A stretch of 64,000 nucleotides of DNA, from the NCBI GenBank assembly GCA_034190875.2, contig CM067348.1:11107346-11171345 (forward strand). The letters run 5' to 3'. Source of the stretch: Urechis unicinctus (lineage: Eukaryota; Annelida; Polychaeta; Xenopneusta; Urechidae). The translations under genes were made by a program, and so were the position numbers. The stretch's first letter is position 1, and each line of letters opens with the position of its first letter. The notes under the pieces are model-generated. The model worked only from the letters and a program-made list of their open reading frames with translations. It did not search any database and was not told the DNA's origin. Of the stretch, positions 48,101-59,500 are shown in pieces.

Positions 48101-49976
48101 AATGTACAGCTTAGATAATTGATAGGCATTCCCCGAACCCAGGAGCGAACGACTGTGAGACGGGCGAGGGGTCATGGCTGTAGTAGGCACTGCTGTGGAT
48201 GCTGCTAATACCGCTGCTGGCGGTGGACGGCTGTGAACGGAACATGGTGGAGTCTGACGGAGTGGGAGTCACTCCCGGTCGGAGGTTGGGGTGGGGCGTA
48301 GACATCTGATGGCCAGAGAGTCCTTGTGAGAACGCCCCACGATACATGGCCTACTCACACCAGCAGTGGAAAATAACTGTGAATCTTTTAGGGTCTCAAA
48401 TATTACTGTACTTTTTGGATACCCACCAGTCGAGACCTAATGTCAATGCCAAATAGTAGTTATCATTAAACAGTACCTATTTCTTATGTAGTGAGTGAGG
48501 CGGTTTACAAAACTCAACACAAGTGTGTTATATAATGCCTTCATATGTGGAGGGAAATACGTATAGATAGGAACTAATTTAAACTAAAATTAAACACATT
48601 ATTATTTCATTAATTAAATTGTTTTAAGTGAAATACATTAAGATTTGAGTACAGCGTTTAGAATCTGTAATAAATCGAATTTCTCCAATAACATTGAGGA
48701 TCAACTGAACATTACGATTAAGAGCATTATGATTACAACGACCTTGCTACTGCCTCTCTTGTCATCAGACAGCTTGTATAGCAGATAGAACACTGCCCAT
48801 CGTCGCTGAAGCAGGTTCTAAAACACAATACAGACTCTGTCACCACAATTTTACATTGTCATATCTCTCGAGTCCACCTTGACATTCATAAAGGATATTT
48901 GGGGAAATACTCAGACTTACATAGGACTGGAGTTTACGATGATGCTCTGAGAAGATGGCAGCTTCTTTCTCACAATTCTGTCGCACCACTGAAGCAAACA
49001 CAAAGATGCACCGGGTTATCAAAAGGACATCTTCTGACAACCAACAGCAAGAGATTTTTCACCGTGAATGTCGGCACACTTTATGGTCGTAGTGAAGAAG
49101 ACGAGATGTCAATTGAATGGTGCCTGGAAAACGGATGTTTATTTCTGAATGTGGGGGAACGGATTCTGTATCCCGCAAGTCCGAATATAATTTACAAAAC
49201 TGTGGTATTGAGTAACTCTGTTGATGTCCAGAGGCTACTGCTGAGCTGGAATTCCAAACTGCTACGTGCCGTATGGAATTGGCCTTCCAACTTGGTACGT
49301 ACGACGGTGACTATATCATTGCCTGAATACTGAATGTGAATTTAACTTCTGGGGACAGAGGTATTTGTACAAGTGTATAGTGTTGCAGCAAGCATGGAGG
49401 TACAATTACTTTAGCTTTAATTGAATATCAAATAGGCTGATGTTAATTGTTATGGGAATTGACAGGTTTGGAATGTTTACTTCAAAGGGCTCTACTTGCT
49501 ACATCGGGACTATTTAATTCGGAAACTAACTCGTTCGGAACATTTACTTCAGATATCAAGGTTTGGTATTTGAGAGGTGGAGGGAATAATGACTCCACAC
49601 TGGCTGACAACGCTTATTACAGTTAATAAAATCTAATCTAATCACAGATTCATCCAACAACTGCAGTGTTTACCATACAATATTTACTTAAGTCACGAAA
49701 TAGACACACAGTCTCAGGGAAAGTAGAGCTTTTGGCATGATAGACCTACGTTTCTTCTTGATTTTCTCTGACACTTCAAACTCATCGCAGCTGCTGGGGT
49801 GAGAAATGTTACTGAAGCAAAATAACACACAACACAAATGGACTAAAAGTACAAATTACTTGCACATGTTGGAGAAGTGAATTTCAGACTAACACTGGAA
49901 ACAGGGTAAGATGCTGTAAAATCAAATTACCTGCTGAGGGTACTAAGGGCCATCTTGAAGTATGGAGTAAGCACCT
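36234..49976 (-). CDS. TUBGCP3: Gamma-tubulin complex component 3 (GCP3), N-terminus not seen
   Basis: Exons in transcription order: 49976-49931, 49793-49750, 48988-48921, 48817-48743, 48350-48139 (donor unclear), 48016-47919, 45315-45203, 45087-44962, 44851-44783, 44415-44295, 43889-43795, 43590-43519, 42952-42842, 42654-42552, 41992-41868, 41242-41178, 40650-40515, 40281-40213, 40096-39952, 39540-39452, 39298-39167, 37609-37469, 36924-36808, 36392-36234. Diagnostic segments resembling animal GCP3 are [110 protein letters not shown] and [12 protein letters not shown]3 is a core subunit of the gamma-tubulin small complex and ring complex; both GRIP regions are present. The stop is at 36236-36234. 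Exons for about the first 40 residues are missing and should lie beyond the inserted element at 50.5-64 kb. Confidence 0.93.
36366..36680. repeat. ~50-bp minisatellite spanning a splice acceptor of TUBGCP3
   Basis: Units contain CAGCATGGTGAGGAAC, which is inside the last exon (36365-36380), together with intronic CACACACATCACTATAAGGA. About five to six copies. Confidence 0.85.
36905..37275. repeat. ~48-bp minisatellite spanning a splice acceptor of TUBGCP3
   Basis: The exon start (GTCACGCCCCACTGACC on the plus strand) and the intron end (CTGTCATTACAAACAACACA) are repeated together seven or eight times into the intron. Confidence 0.87.
37628..37870. repeat. ~35-bp intronic minisatellite (GTTAGGACAGGTGGACCGCA)
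   Basis: Six to seven copies in the TUBGCP3 intron, next to the acceptor of the 37469-37609 exon. Confidence 0.88.
37871..38280. other. Unique intronic sequence of TUBGCP3
   Basis: Non-repetitive, no coding signal. Confidence 0.5.
38281..38890. repeat. ~36-bp intronic minisatellite (GGCTTAAAGACAGGTGGCTC)
   Basis: About 16 units with core GGCTTAAAGACAGGTGGCTC followed by ACTAAGATAATATG. Confidence 0.93.
39010..39175. repeat. ~35-bp minisatellite carrying a splice donor of TUBGCP3
   Basis: On the minus strand the donor of the exon ending at 39167 reads AGTGTAAGTAAGGACTACTGG. GTGTAAGTCAGGACTACTGG is then repeated about four times downstream. Confidence 0.8.
39545..39705. repeat. 22-bp intronic minisatellite (CAACCAACATGATGCTACGT)
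   Basis: About seven copies directly upstream (in transcription sense) of the acceptor at 39541. Confidence 0.88.
39826..39975. repeat. 48-bp repeat carrying exon end plus donor of TUBGCP3, three copies
   Basis: On the minus strand the exon end CTCCGCCAAATGCCTG and donor GTGAGTTAG occur at exon ends 39952, 39904 and 39856. All three are equivalent donors. The unit is 48 bp and in frame, so using a later donor would add 16 residues per unit without a stop ([16 protein letters not shown]). Confidence 0.9.
40405..40510. repeat. ~23-bp intronic minisatellite (GACCTTTAGCTGGGTCACAT)
   Basis: Four to five copies beside the donor of the 40515-40650 exon. Confidence 0.85.
40690..41075. repeat. ~22-bp intronic minisatellite (CACGACACAGCACAAATATA)
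   Basis: About 17 units. A longer block including GATAATCATGGGATAG recurs three times. Confidence 0.9.
41265..41575. repeat. ~58-bp intronic minisatellite (CACACGCTAATTAGAGTCAC)
   Basis: Five to six units with CACACGCTAATTAGAGTCAC and GACCAGGTCTATGGAGGTAC. Confidence 0.88.
41576..41867. other. Unique intronic sequence of TUBGCP3
   Basis: No feature beyond weak repeats of CACTGACCT-type text. Confidence 0.4.
42041..42125. repeat. (GT)n microsatellite
   Basis: About 42 perfect GT pairs in a TUBGCP3 intron. Confidence 0.97.
42335..42510. repeat. 27-bp G-rich intronic minisatellite (GGGGCAACCGGGCAGGGGGT)
   Basis: About six units with runs of G spaced closely (GGGG, GGG, GGGGG, GGG), a pattern able to form G-quadruplexes on the plus strand. 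Confidence 0.9.
42956..43470. repeat. ~35-bp intronic minisatellite (CAGCCAATCAACCACAGTCT)
   Basis: About 15 units starting three bases from the acceptor of the 42842-42952 exon. Confidence 0.92.
44100..44240. repeat. ~40-bp intronic repeat, three copies
   Basis: Units contain CAACTGGCCCCGGTTGATTC and ACGATGATTCACCC. Confidence 0.88.
44425..44645. repeat. ~18-bp intronic minisatellite (CAGTCAATCATAGCATAAA)
   Basis: About 12 short, diverged units. Confidence 0.82.
45425..47450. repeat. 48-bp intronic minisatellite, about 42 copies
   Basis: Core TCTCTACCAGTGTGAATTTA followed by AGTAATTCTGCACCCC. It fills most of a TUBGCP3 intron. A 48-bp unit without stops keeps frames open on both strands; no protein is implied. 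Confidence 0.95.
47715..47935. repeat. ~36-bp minisatellite carrying a splice donor of TUBGCP3
   Basis: The minus-strand donor of the exon ending at 47919 reads GACAAACAG then GTCAGTGG. The unit ACAAACAGGTCAGTGG plus TTAGTGAGGCTGTCATG is repeated five to six times into the intron. Confidence 0.85.
48989..49749. other. TUBGCP3 intron with possible retroposon remnant
   Basis: On the plus strand [13 protein letters not shown] (about 49066-49104) resembles the opening of LINE endonucleases. The region ends near 49650 with AATAAAATCTAATCTAATC, a tail-like microsatellite. Evidence is thin. Confidence 0.25.
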
Positions 49977-50454
49977 CTGCAAGAACAAATATACAATTGA
50001 TCAGTTAATCTTATCATGATAAATGAGGCTACATCAGGTTTGACAGTAACGAGTCTCAGAACTTGAAAGCAACTGGCTGTATTTCGCGAGAAATAACCTG
50101 ATAACTGTGTATATCAACAGAAGATCAAAGTATAATAAGCACAGCCATGTTGAGAACACACATCAGCTGGCAGGCGACCACGTCCTCGCCGTGGCTGGTT
50201 ACAGCTTTGGCACAAAAAACACCCCCCCCCCCCACATGCCCAGATTCAAACCTCCTTAACTTTTCAACCAGTCGAGATCAATCGAACCATATTTAATAGT
50301 ATAAAGTGGTAAACTTTCACTATAATAATAGAATTGTGAAATATTTTTGACACCCCCAGTGATGGAGTTTCTACCAAACAAGGCAATTGAATAAACCACG
50401 AATCGTTCATCCCCGAAGACCAAGATATACATTAATAATAAGCGACGTATGATA
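49977..50454. other. TUBGCP3 intron, left flank of the large element
   Basis: No exon recognised. A short poly-C run lies near 50220. Confidence 0.45.
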
Positions 50455-51690
50455 TGGTCATAATTTCATCGAGTGACCCAGTGAAGTCTATATCATCATT
50501 CAAAATTAATAAAATGAGATCATTCATAGTAGATTCTCATAGGGTCTATATAATTTGATATTCATCATTACATCGCTTTGTGACCCCCATATAGGTGACC
50601 CAGTGAAGCCCTTCTTCATCATTTCATCACTAGTGACCCAGTGAAGCCCTCCTTCATCATCATCATTTCATCGCTATGTGACCCAGTGAAGCCCTCTTCA
50701 TCATTTCATTTCACTAGTTGACCCAGTGAAGCCTTCTTCATCATTTCATCGCTATGTGACCCAGTGAAGCCTTCTTCATCATTTCATCACTATGTGACCC
50801 AGTGAAGCCCTCTTCATCATTTCATCACTAGTTGACCCAGTCAGGCCTTCATCATCATTTCACCTATGTGACCCAGTGAAGCCCCTTCTCTTCATCATCA
50901 TCACTAGTTGACCCAGTGAAGCCTTCTTCATCATTTCATCACTAGTTGACCCAGTCAGGCCTTCTTCATCATTTCATCGCTATGTGACCCAGTGAAGCCT
51001 TCTTCATCATTTCATCGCTATGTGACCCAGTGAAGCTTCATCATTTCATCATTTCATCGCTATGTGACCCAGTGAAGCCTTCTTCATCATTTCATCACTA
51101 GTTGACCCAGTGAAGCCTTCTTCATCATTTCATCACTAGTTGACCCAGTCAGGCCTTCTTCATCATCATCGCTTTCATCATCATTTATCGCTATTGACCC
51201 AGTGAAGCCCTCTCATCATCATTTCATCACTAGTTGACCCAGTCAGGCCTTCATCATCATTTCATTCTATGTGACCCAGTGAAGCCCTCTTCATCATTTC
51301 ATCACTAGTGACCCAGTGAAGCCTTCTTCATCATTTCATCACTATCATTTCATTTCATCGCTATGTGACCCAGTGAAGCCTTCTTCATCATTTCATCACT
51401 AGTTGACCCAGTCCCAGTGAAGCCCTCTTTCATTTCATCATCATTTTTCATCGCTATGTGACCCAGTCAGTGAAGCCTCTTCATTTTCATTCAGTTTTCA
51501 TCATTTCATCGCTATGTGACCCAGTCAGCCCTCTTCATCATCATTTCATCGCTATGTGACCCAGTCAGTCAGGCCTTCTTCATCATCTCATTCATCAGTG
51601 AAGCCCTCTTCATCATTTCATCGCTATGTGACCCAGTGAAGCCCTCTTCATCATTTCATCGCTATGTGACCCAGTGAAGCCTTCATCATC
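50455..51690. repeat. ~38-bp satellite array, left end of the large element
   Basis: About 30 units with core GTGACCCAGTGAAGCCTTCT and TCATCATTTCATCGCTAT, with many short and rearranged units in the middle. A lone diverged copy lies at about 51890-51920. Confidence 0.93.
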
Positions 51691-53533
51691 ATCTTACATA
51701 CAAATAGAGTCAAATGAGTTCGGTTGAGTTTTATTACGTAATTACATGGTACATCCTCATACAGTCAGTCTTTATGATTCCCATCATCTTCCATTGAGCA
51801 AAATTTCTTCTACAATATCTGTAAACTACAAAGAATATAGCATGGTAGATTTTCATAAAACATGTTTTTATACCCGGTAATTTGAATTCATCATGTTATC
51901 ACTGTGTGACCCAATGAAGCACTTAAACAGTCCAACCAACAGATGTTTGTAGCATTAAAAAAAATATAAAAATCAATCACAAAAGTGTTACTATATTGTG
52001 TTTGACAGCTTTAAATGCACATTTCAGATATTTTTCATTCATAATATGTCCTCAATTGCATGCAACAACGCATGCACCTTAGTTACAGTAACTTGATCAC
52101 CACGGGAACCTGAATTTCATACACATATGAATCTACACACAAAACACCAGCAAATGTCAAACTAGAGAGCTGGTGCATAATTTTTGGACAACATACGTTT
52201 GAAGGCCAACAATCCCAACCCCAACTTAGTTTAAACCCAAATAACGTGCTCATGGATTGCCATATCTTGGGTTGGCAGAGCTTGTCAAACAAGGATACCT
52301 CCCTAATGACAATACATGTACCACTGTAAGATTTCAATAATAAATTAAGAAATGTGATTAAAAAGGCCCATTACGTACAATGAACAACCATATCTTGGGT
52401 TGGCAGAGCTTGCCGAACAAGAGTACCTCCCTAATGACAATTCATGTACCAAACAAAAAATATAAGTACCCAGTATATGAATGGCAACAAAACCCCAAAA
52501 TTACATGTAAAGATATTCCATTCTATTCCAATATCACCAACATTTATATAGTGCTAATTGATGCAGATGTAACCATGCATCCTAATGAACTCAATATAAA
52601 CAGTTGCTTGTATATAATTGACCATCAAATACAGTACTGTACAGATCGGAAATATAGCCAATTTTTTTAACTGTATCTGAAGTACCGTCTGGAAATATCA
52701 CATTTTGAGATCAACAGTTAAATAACACGAAGGTATACGCAAATGCAACAAAACTGCCCCAATCCGAGTCACATTAAAATTAGTCCCAAACATGAGGGCA
52801 AAAATATCAACAGGAAGAATATCATAACAAATGCAAATCTTTTGGATAAGATAACATGTCTGTATCAGCCAAACAGTTGCTGGTGTAATAAATCAAATTA
52901 TTGTTCACATTTGAACATAATAACTGGTAATAATACAAGCACATATGATAGAGATATTTTCACAAACATTACTTAGATGGTGCACACAAAGCACACAGAC
53001 TTTGGTCTTTTGGCTGCAGTGGTACATTCCATGTGAAATGTACCAGAGCATAATGAACATGCCACCTGCAGCAGACACAGAGATGATAGCAACTTATACC
53101 GGTATTTGCAGTTTGTCATGCCTAATAGCAGCAAAAGAGAACATACAAAATATCATACCAATAATCCTTCATCTATCCCACATCTCATGCAGCAAATGTC
53201 TTTCAGCTCTGGAACAAAGAAAATTACACATACACAATGCACTGGATGTCATTTAATAGATCCTACTATCAGAAGCATTAAATGCTTTGATGACAGCATA
53301 GTCCTGCATTAAACCTCAAAAGGTTCTAAATGTATATATGTCCAAATTAAGTACCATGACATTTAAGGCTAACACAATTCATGAGAGAGAGGCTGATATA
53401 TTAATGCAACAAATATTATTATTGCAAACACATGTTGTATTCTTTTTAAATATGTAGTTCATGGTAATCAAAACATATAAAATTGACAAATTCATGATAA
53501 ATGGTCATGTAAAAATGCTCAAAAGGGATGTAC
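51691..53533. other. Noncoding interior of the large element, with one direct repeat pair
   Basis: No gene is recognised. A ~62-bp block starting CATATCTTGGGTTGGCAGAG occurs at 52261-52322 and again at 52389-52450 with a few changes. The short ORFs here are AT-rich and unconvincing. Confidence 0.45.
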
Positions 53534-56500
53534 CTGTTTTTGCATAGAGACAATTTGCTATCTGGCAACGCCCATCTTCAGGGGATGGTGTCGGCAGCAC
53601 TTCACCAAAGTGGGTGTTGATGAAAGAACTGAGGCATTTACAACGACATAAATAACCATGTGAATATTTCAATTACAACACAAAACACAACCAATTATCT
53701 TTAGCATTCAGATTTACTCGTGTAATATAAAATGGAGACAAATGTTCAATTTTCATTATCAAATTGTTTTCTTTAAATTCTCGTGCTGAATACACAATGT
53801 TGCAGAGTGTCACCTTCAAGGCAAATACACCACAGTTATGTGCATCCCGTTGACGATGAACATATCTGGATGGTACTACTTTGCAGGTATCAGTCCACCC
53901 ATCAAGACCAGCCTGTTTTCTTCTCTCTATAAACTTCCTATTGCACAGCAGCAAAAACATATATTTTAAAAACAACTTCCTTGTTATCAGGAATAACTAT
54001 TTGGATTTTCACTTACTTTGTTTTGGTGGCTTATAAGGGACTATCATGATTGTCAAAGTGTCAATCATAGAACCTCTCAAATCTAAAATACTAACAGGAG
54101 TAGTTGCAAGTATGCAAGACCATTTTTCCTTAAATGTTTTTTTGTATTTGTTTTGCTGGCGAGAAAAACTGACAAATTTGCATTATATTAAAATGCTTAT
54201 CCACTGCATTTAAGGCACTCTTTTAACTGACAGCATACAGACACCACCTAAAGGGGAATAAAAATCCTGTTGCACCAGCACGGCTTCCCTGTATGGCTTG
54301 AGTTAGGTCATATGGTAATCATATCTTAATCAAGTCTAAATATAAGAGCAAAACAAAAGTAAAGCCATGCAACAAACCATACTAATTTGCCGTACTGTTC
54401 CAAATTACCACCCCATCCCTCATCTTTTACTTCATTCAAATATTGTAACTATGATATCAGGTATATGTGTGTCAAAATTAGATAAATATTAGTACCCACA
54501 GAGCACACCAATAATTTAGGCATGTTTGGTTAATTAACGACAGCTTATTTAATTCAGCCAGGATCACGTTCACTGAAACTAAGTTGCAGTGTATGCAATC
54601 AGGTGGAAACATATATTTATCTGTGTGTGCTTTGTCTACTCACACATACTACCGAAACAAACTTTTAAAATGCTCAACTGTCCTCAGCCCCATTTGAGCA
54701 ATGCAGAAGGGAGGGTGTAAGATTGAAACATAATTGCATTAGCATAAACATGTAACGATAAAAAATATAACACCAATTCCTGGAACTCAACACAATATGA
54801 ACTTTGAATTTTGACCTCCATCTATTCTGGACTCTTTGAATCATTGGCAGTTTCTCACCGTAGGAGTCATAATATGTTATGACTCCAGTCTTGGTTGATA
54901 CAGCCTTAATATATCAATAAGCAAGCATCATTTAAATATGTACCAAATACAATCATAACATACAAAATGTGATAAATATCAGACACAGCAATCTGTTAGT
55001 ATGTTGTAGGAGTGATAATAGGAATTATAATTCATCTCGCAAAGCAACAAGTTGCTGTCATAGAATGTCCACAAACAGGTTTGTGAAATATGACCGGTTT
55101 TATATTAGTTCAGGGTTATTATGTCATTGCAATTGCTACCAATATTTTTTACAACAAAAAAGAGTATATTCTAATGTCCTTTTTTTATAGGGTTAATTGT
55201 AGCAAAGACATCCTGAAGATTTTAAGTAGGAATGCAAAATACAATAATCTTAAATGTGTATTACAGTGAGGTAGGCCTTAGCATGGAATTTGCATGCTAT
55301 TCGGGTTTATTTCTTGTCAAGAAAGGAGTATGTATGTAGTATGTGTGGAAAATACAGTGATAGGGCCAGCACAACTTCTTCCCTGTAGTTTTCCCAATTT
55401 TCAAGTGGTTATAGGCCAGTCAAATGCTCAACACATAACACAAGTATTTGTGAAACATTTCTTGGAAGTCCTACAGTATTCGACATAACGTACCCAGCTC
55501 TAACATTGTCCTAGTATTTTGATCGATTTGCATGTATAATGCAGTTTGCTCAAGTTCCCTGGTATTTTAATGCTCCGAATTTACTGATAAAATCTTTTGT
55601 GGTATCCTTTCTGAATTTAGAGAAAGTCATGTGTATTGCTGTTGAAGACCAGTTTAACCTGAATGATAGGATTTTTAGTGTCTGGTTGAGCTGTAAGATC
55701 AATACCAGGACATAAAGTGTGTCCTTCATCCTGATCAACAATAGGGCTGTTTCATTAGTTTTTTTATTGTTTATTTATTCTTAATTTGAAAGGTATATTG
55801 TGTTATGGGCAATGTTGTTGGGATGAGATAAGAACTTTATGGCATATGTTTTAACATTTTAATGTGAATTAGGGTTTCAACTGCTTCAACATGCATACAA
55901 AGCACTGGAAATGTTTGCACCTACCAAGGAAGTCCAGTGAGCACCACCTTGAAGGTACACACCAGCAATGGTATCATAGTCGGCCAGGTTCTCCTGCGTG
56001 GTAAAAATTAAATATTAATACAATTATATATCTAAAGCCATTTACACATATAAAAAATTATATCTAGTTGCTTCCCTATGAAACATTACCTTGCTTAATA
56101 AAATGGATGTGCTTCCATTCAAGATTGATGTCATTGTTTGAGTGGGTAAATGTAGAATTGCTTTAGTTTTCCCCATTTTCCCCACACAAATCATATGCAG
56201 GTAAGCATCGATGACCTACAATAACAGCAAAAGACGTCACAATAGAAATTATATAACGAAAATTCGCAATTTATATTGCTAACAGCTACGTAAAATGACT
56301 CTTTCTACATTAGTTATCAGTTTTAGTATTTGTATTGAAAATAGTACTTGGTCTGTCAACCAGGAGTTGCCACATAGGCTAAGAAAGTCTGCAGCTGACA
56401 GAGAATAGGGACCATGCCGGGCCAAAATGACCTCTTGGGGAGCAGCCTTGGCAATGTCCCAAACAATAGGTTTTTGTGGGGTGTCACCTGTGGATAAATC

Positions 56501-59500
56501 AAAACATACGGTGAAACTGGAGACAAAACTTCAAATGCACAGTGACCATTACCAAATCATGGTCTTTCTTATTAAGGTACCATACATGGCTGTGCATGAC
56601 AGCAAGAATATGTATCAATAACTAATTATGCTCTGATGTCATAAATTTATTTTTAACATCAATATGATCATGAATTAAGTTAGGTGAAATCACAACTAGC
56701 CTGCTTACCAAAATGTACGTGTTTTGCTCTCTTGGGTTTGGTGTTGAAATCATCTCCTTTTCTCTTGCCTTGAGAGTGAAAACAAAAACATTTTATGAAG
56801 ACCAAACCAATAATGCACTAGCTTATTTTTTTTTAATGTTTTGGATCCAGTGATTGCAAGTGCTAATTTTGAAAAAGAAGATTCACCTGATACTGCAGAG
56901 AGGGCTGAGGTGGTGCTGGCTGAGGTGTGGTGCCATGGTTGGTGCTGTGCTGAGGTGGTGCCTGATGGTTGGTGGTGGTGCCATGGTTGGTGCTGGCTGA
57001 GGTGGTGGCTGGCTGGTGGTGGTGCTGGCGAGGGTGGTGGAGCCCCTGACACCATAACACGTTTGTCAGCTGCAAACTTGACTGAGCACCCAGGCAGAAA
57101 TGATCTTGCCTTAGTCTCAATTCGCTCAAGTTTTTCCTGGTTCCGTTTTTCATTTTGGAGATGCAACAACAATCGCACCACAAAGATATGATGCAATGGC
57201 TTCATCTGAGTCAAGAAATATTGGGATTTGTTCAAAATACTAAAAGTTCTTCTGCTGCCTGAGTATTCAGGGAACCTTCAAGTTGTTTCACAATATCCAC
57301 TCTTCTTAGTTTGTCTAACTCAGTTTTGGAGTTATCTTCATGAAATCGGTCAAAACCACAATATCTACTACTTGTATTTGTCAGTGGGTGAAGTGATGTG
57401 GAACTGTATGGGTGGTCATCAACAGTAGCATTGTAATCTATATGGGCAAGGTCAAGGTCGGGTATGTCCACCTTAAGTATTCCTTGTGCTACTTTGGTCA
57501 GATTTTCTTCACTGGATTCAGCAAACCTCCCCTCATCAGGTTGAAACATGTCTGGTTTCCTCCGAAGACCATGGCGCACAACAAATCCTGGGATGTCACA
57601 TATTGTCAGGGTTGGCTGATGTTCCATGGACAGCAGCATATCAACATGATCTCTGGGCGATTCACCCCTCAATAAAAACTTGAATCCATAAGTAAGTCCA
57701 TGTGGACAGCATGCAACTAGTAGGCCACCTGATGGTAACAGCAGGAAAACAAATAATGAGCTACTGTATACTGTATCTTGGGCAAAGGAACAGTTATAAA
57801 TGGAGATACGCAATAACTTTCTGGACTGCAAACCATATGTTACCATTGTTGATCTTGAAATAATAGTCAATGGTTTTCTCAAACAATTAATCACCATTTT
57901 AGTTTATGTACTAAAGGGTATCCCAGGTATAATGGCATGGTTGGTTGGGGTGGGGCAAGTGATGAATTTGGTATTTTAATTTACTGTTCCACTGGATTCA
58001 GCTACACTGCACACGCAAGGTTGCATATTGTTGATGTAAATAATACAATTGAAAAATAAACATAGCCAGGAATTTTGACATAGAGGAACAGTTTTTGACC
58101 ACAGAATCATTTGTAACAATCTTTGTCCAACAAATTCAAAGCGAAAACTTACAAAAGACCCCTGCCATAATATATGAGAAAGAAATATGTGTTATTGTGG
58201 TTGCAATTTTTTTAATTACGAGTCATGAGGCTGTTAAAAATAAATGGCTGACCCCACCCTCCAATACATTTATATTTGGAATAACCATTAACAAATACAT
58301 TATTTTCCATAAGACTCTCCTGTATGCATTGGGATTTTAAGGTATGCTTGATAGGAGCAACCCTCAGCAACAGACCATTGGTCGGTCATCTCACTGTCTG
58401 TATGGAATGGTAAGATAACCAGATATCTGTATGTCGCCACTCACATATCCAACCACAATGTACTATAAAAACCGGAGAACTTCTGTACTGCCAAGACATA
58501 TTGTCATTAAACACACGTGGCACCTGACAGTTTGTCCCCAATTAGTGATACTTACATATGCATACTGTGTAGCTAATTTCTGATGAAAGAACATAATTAC
58601 TTCAGGATATTATAGGATTTACATGTGACATAGTGTTTTATATGCACATACCGGAGGAACCTGCAAGTCTTGTGAAGACTTTGTTGTACAGGACTTTGGA
58701 GGCTATCTTGTCTCTAATCCGCTGCAGACACTCTAACTTTGTTCCCTTGTCATTGACATTGATTGTTCGGCACACAAGACGAATTTCAGCCAACTATTAC
58801 ACAGAATAAAATATTGTTGAAATCTCATAACAACATTATAGTTATTTTGGTCTATATTTGATGTATAAATTGGTTTCTCTCTTTCCCTGTTGAAAATTAA
58901 TCACAAATGAATTGTTTTTTCTAATATGACTGTGACAATAAACTAAACAGAATGAACTGGAAAACTGGTCTAACAGCTCACTGTTTGTATGCAGTGCATG
59001 CTTAGTGAAAGAGTCCCAAGAAATGATACATTTTATATAATATATTTATCCGCTATATTGATTACGGTGACGATGATATTGCAAATGATGACAACAATGA
59101 TGATATATGAAATGGGAAGGCATTGTGGGCATCATCCATATGGCAAAGCCATTGCAGCAAGGTAGATTTGGACTTGCTTAGTTGCTGGCAGTAAAGTGTA
59201 CATGCAAAATAAACCATGCCAGCAGCATTTCCTTAGACTGATCAGTGCTTAAGATTTAAAGATCACCTTCTTCTCACTCATTAAATCAATGAGTAAGTCC
59301 TCTGACAGCTCTAGCTCATCCTCGTCTTTTTCCGTGGCAATGTCACATCTAGACACTTTCCTGTGCTCAGTATTGAACACTTGAGATCCACAAGCGAGTC
59401 CGACATAAGGAGCCCAGTCATTGTACGAAGGTTTCACACTTTCTGGAAAACATTGCAAAAAAATTAAAAGAGGGGTGGACAAAAGCAATTTGCTATTAAA

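Noticed and set aside
48899-49333. 144-codon plus-strand ORF
   Set aside because: It runs antisense through a TUBGCP3 exon (48921-48988) and has no supporting family match beyond one weak LINE-like motif.
52380-52670. 96-codon ORF in the element interior
   Set aside because: It overlaps the 62-bp direct repeat, is AT-rich, and lacks any recognisable motif.
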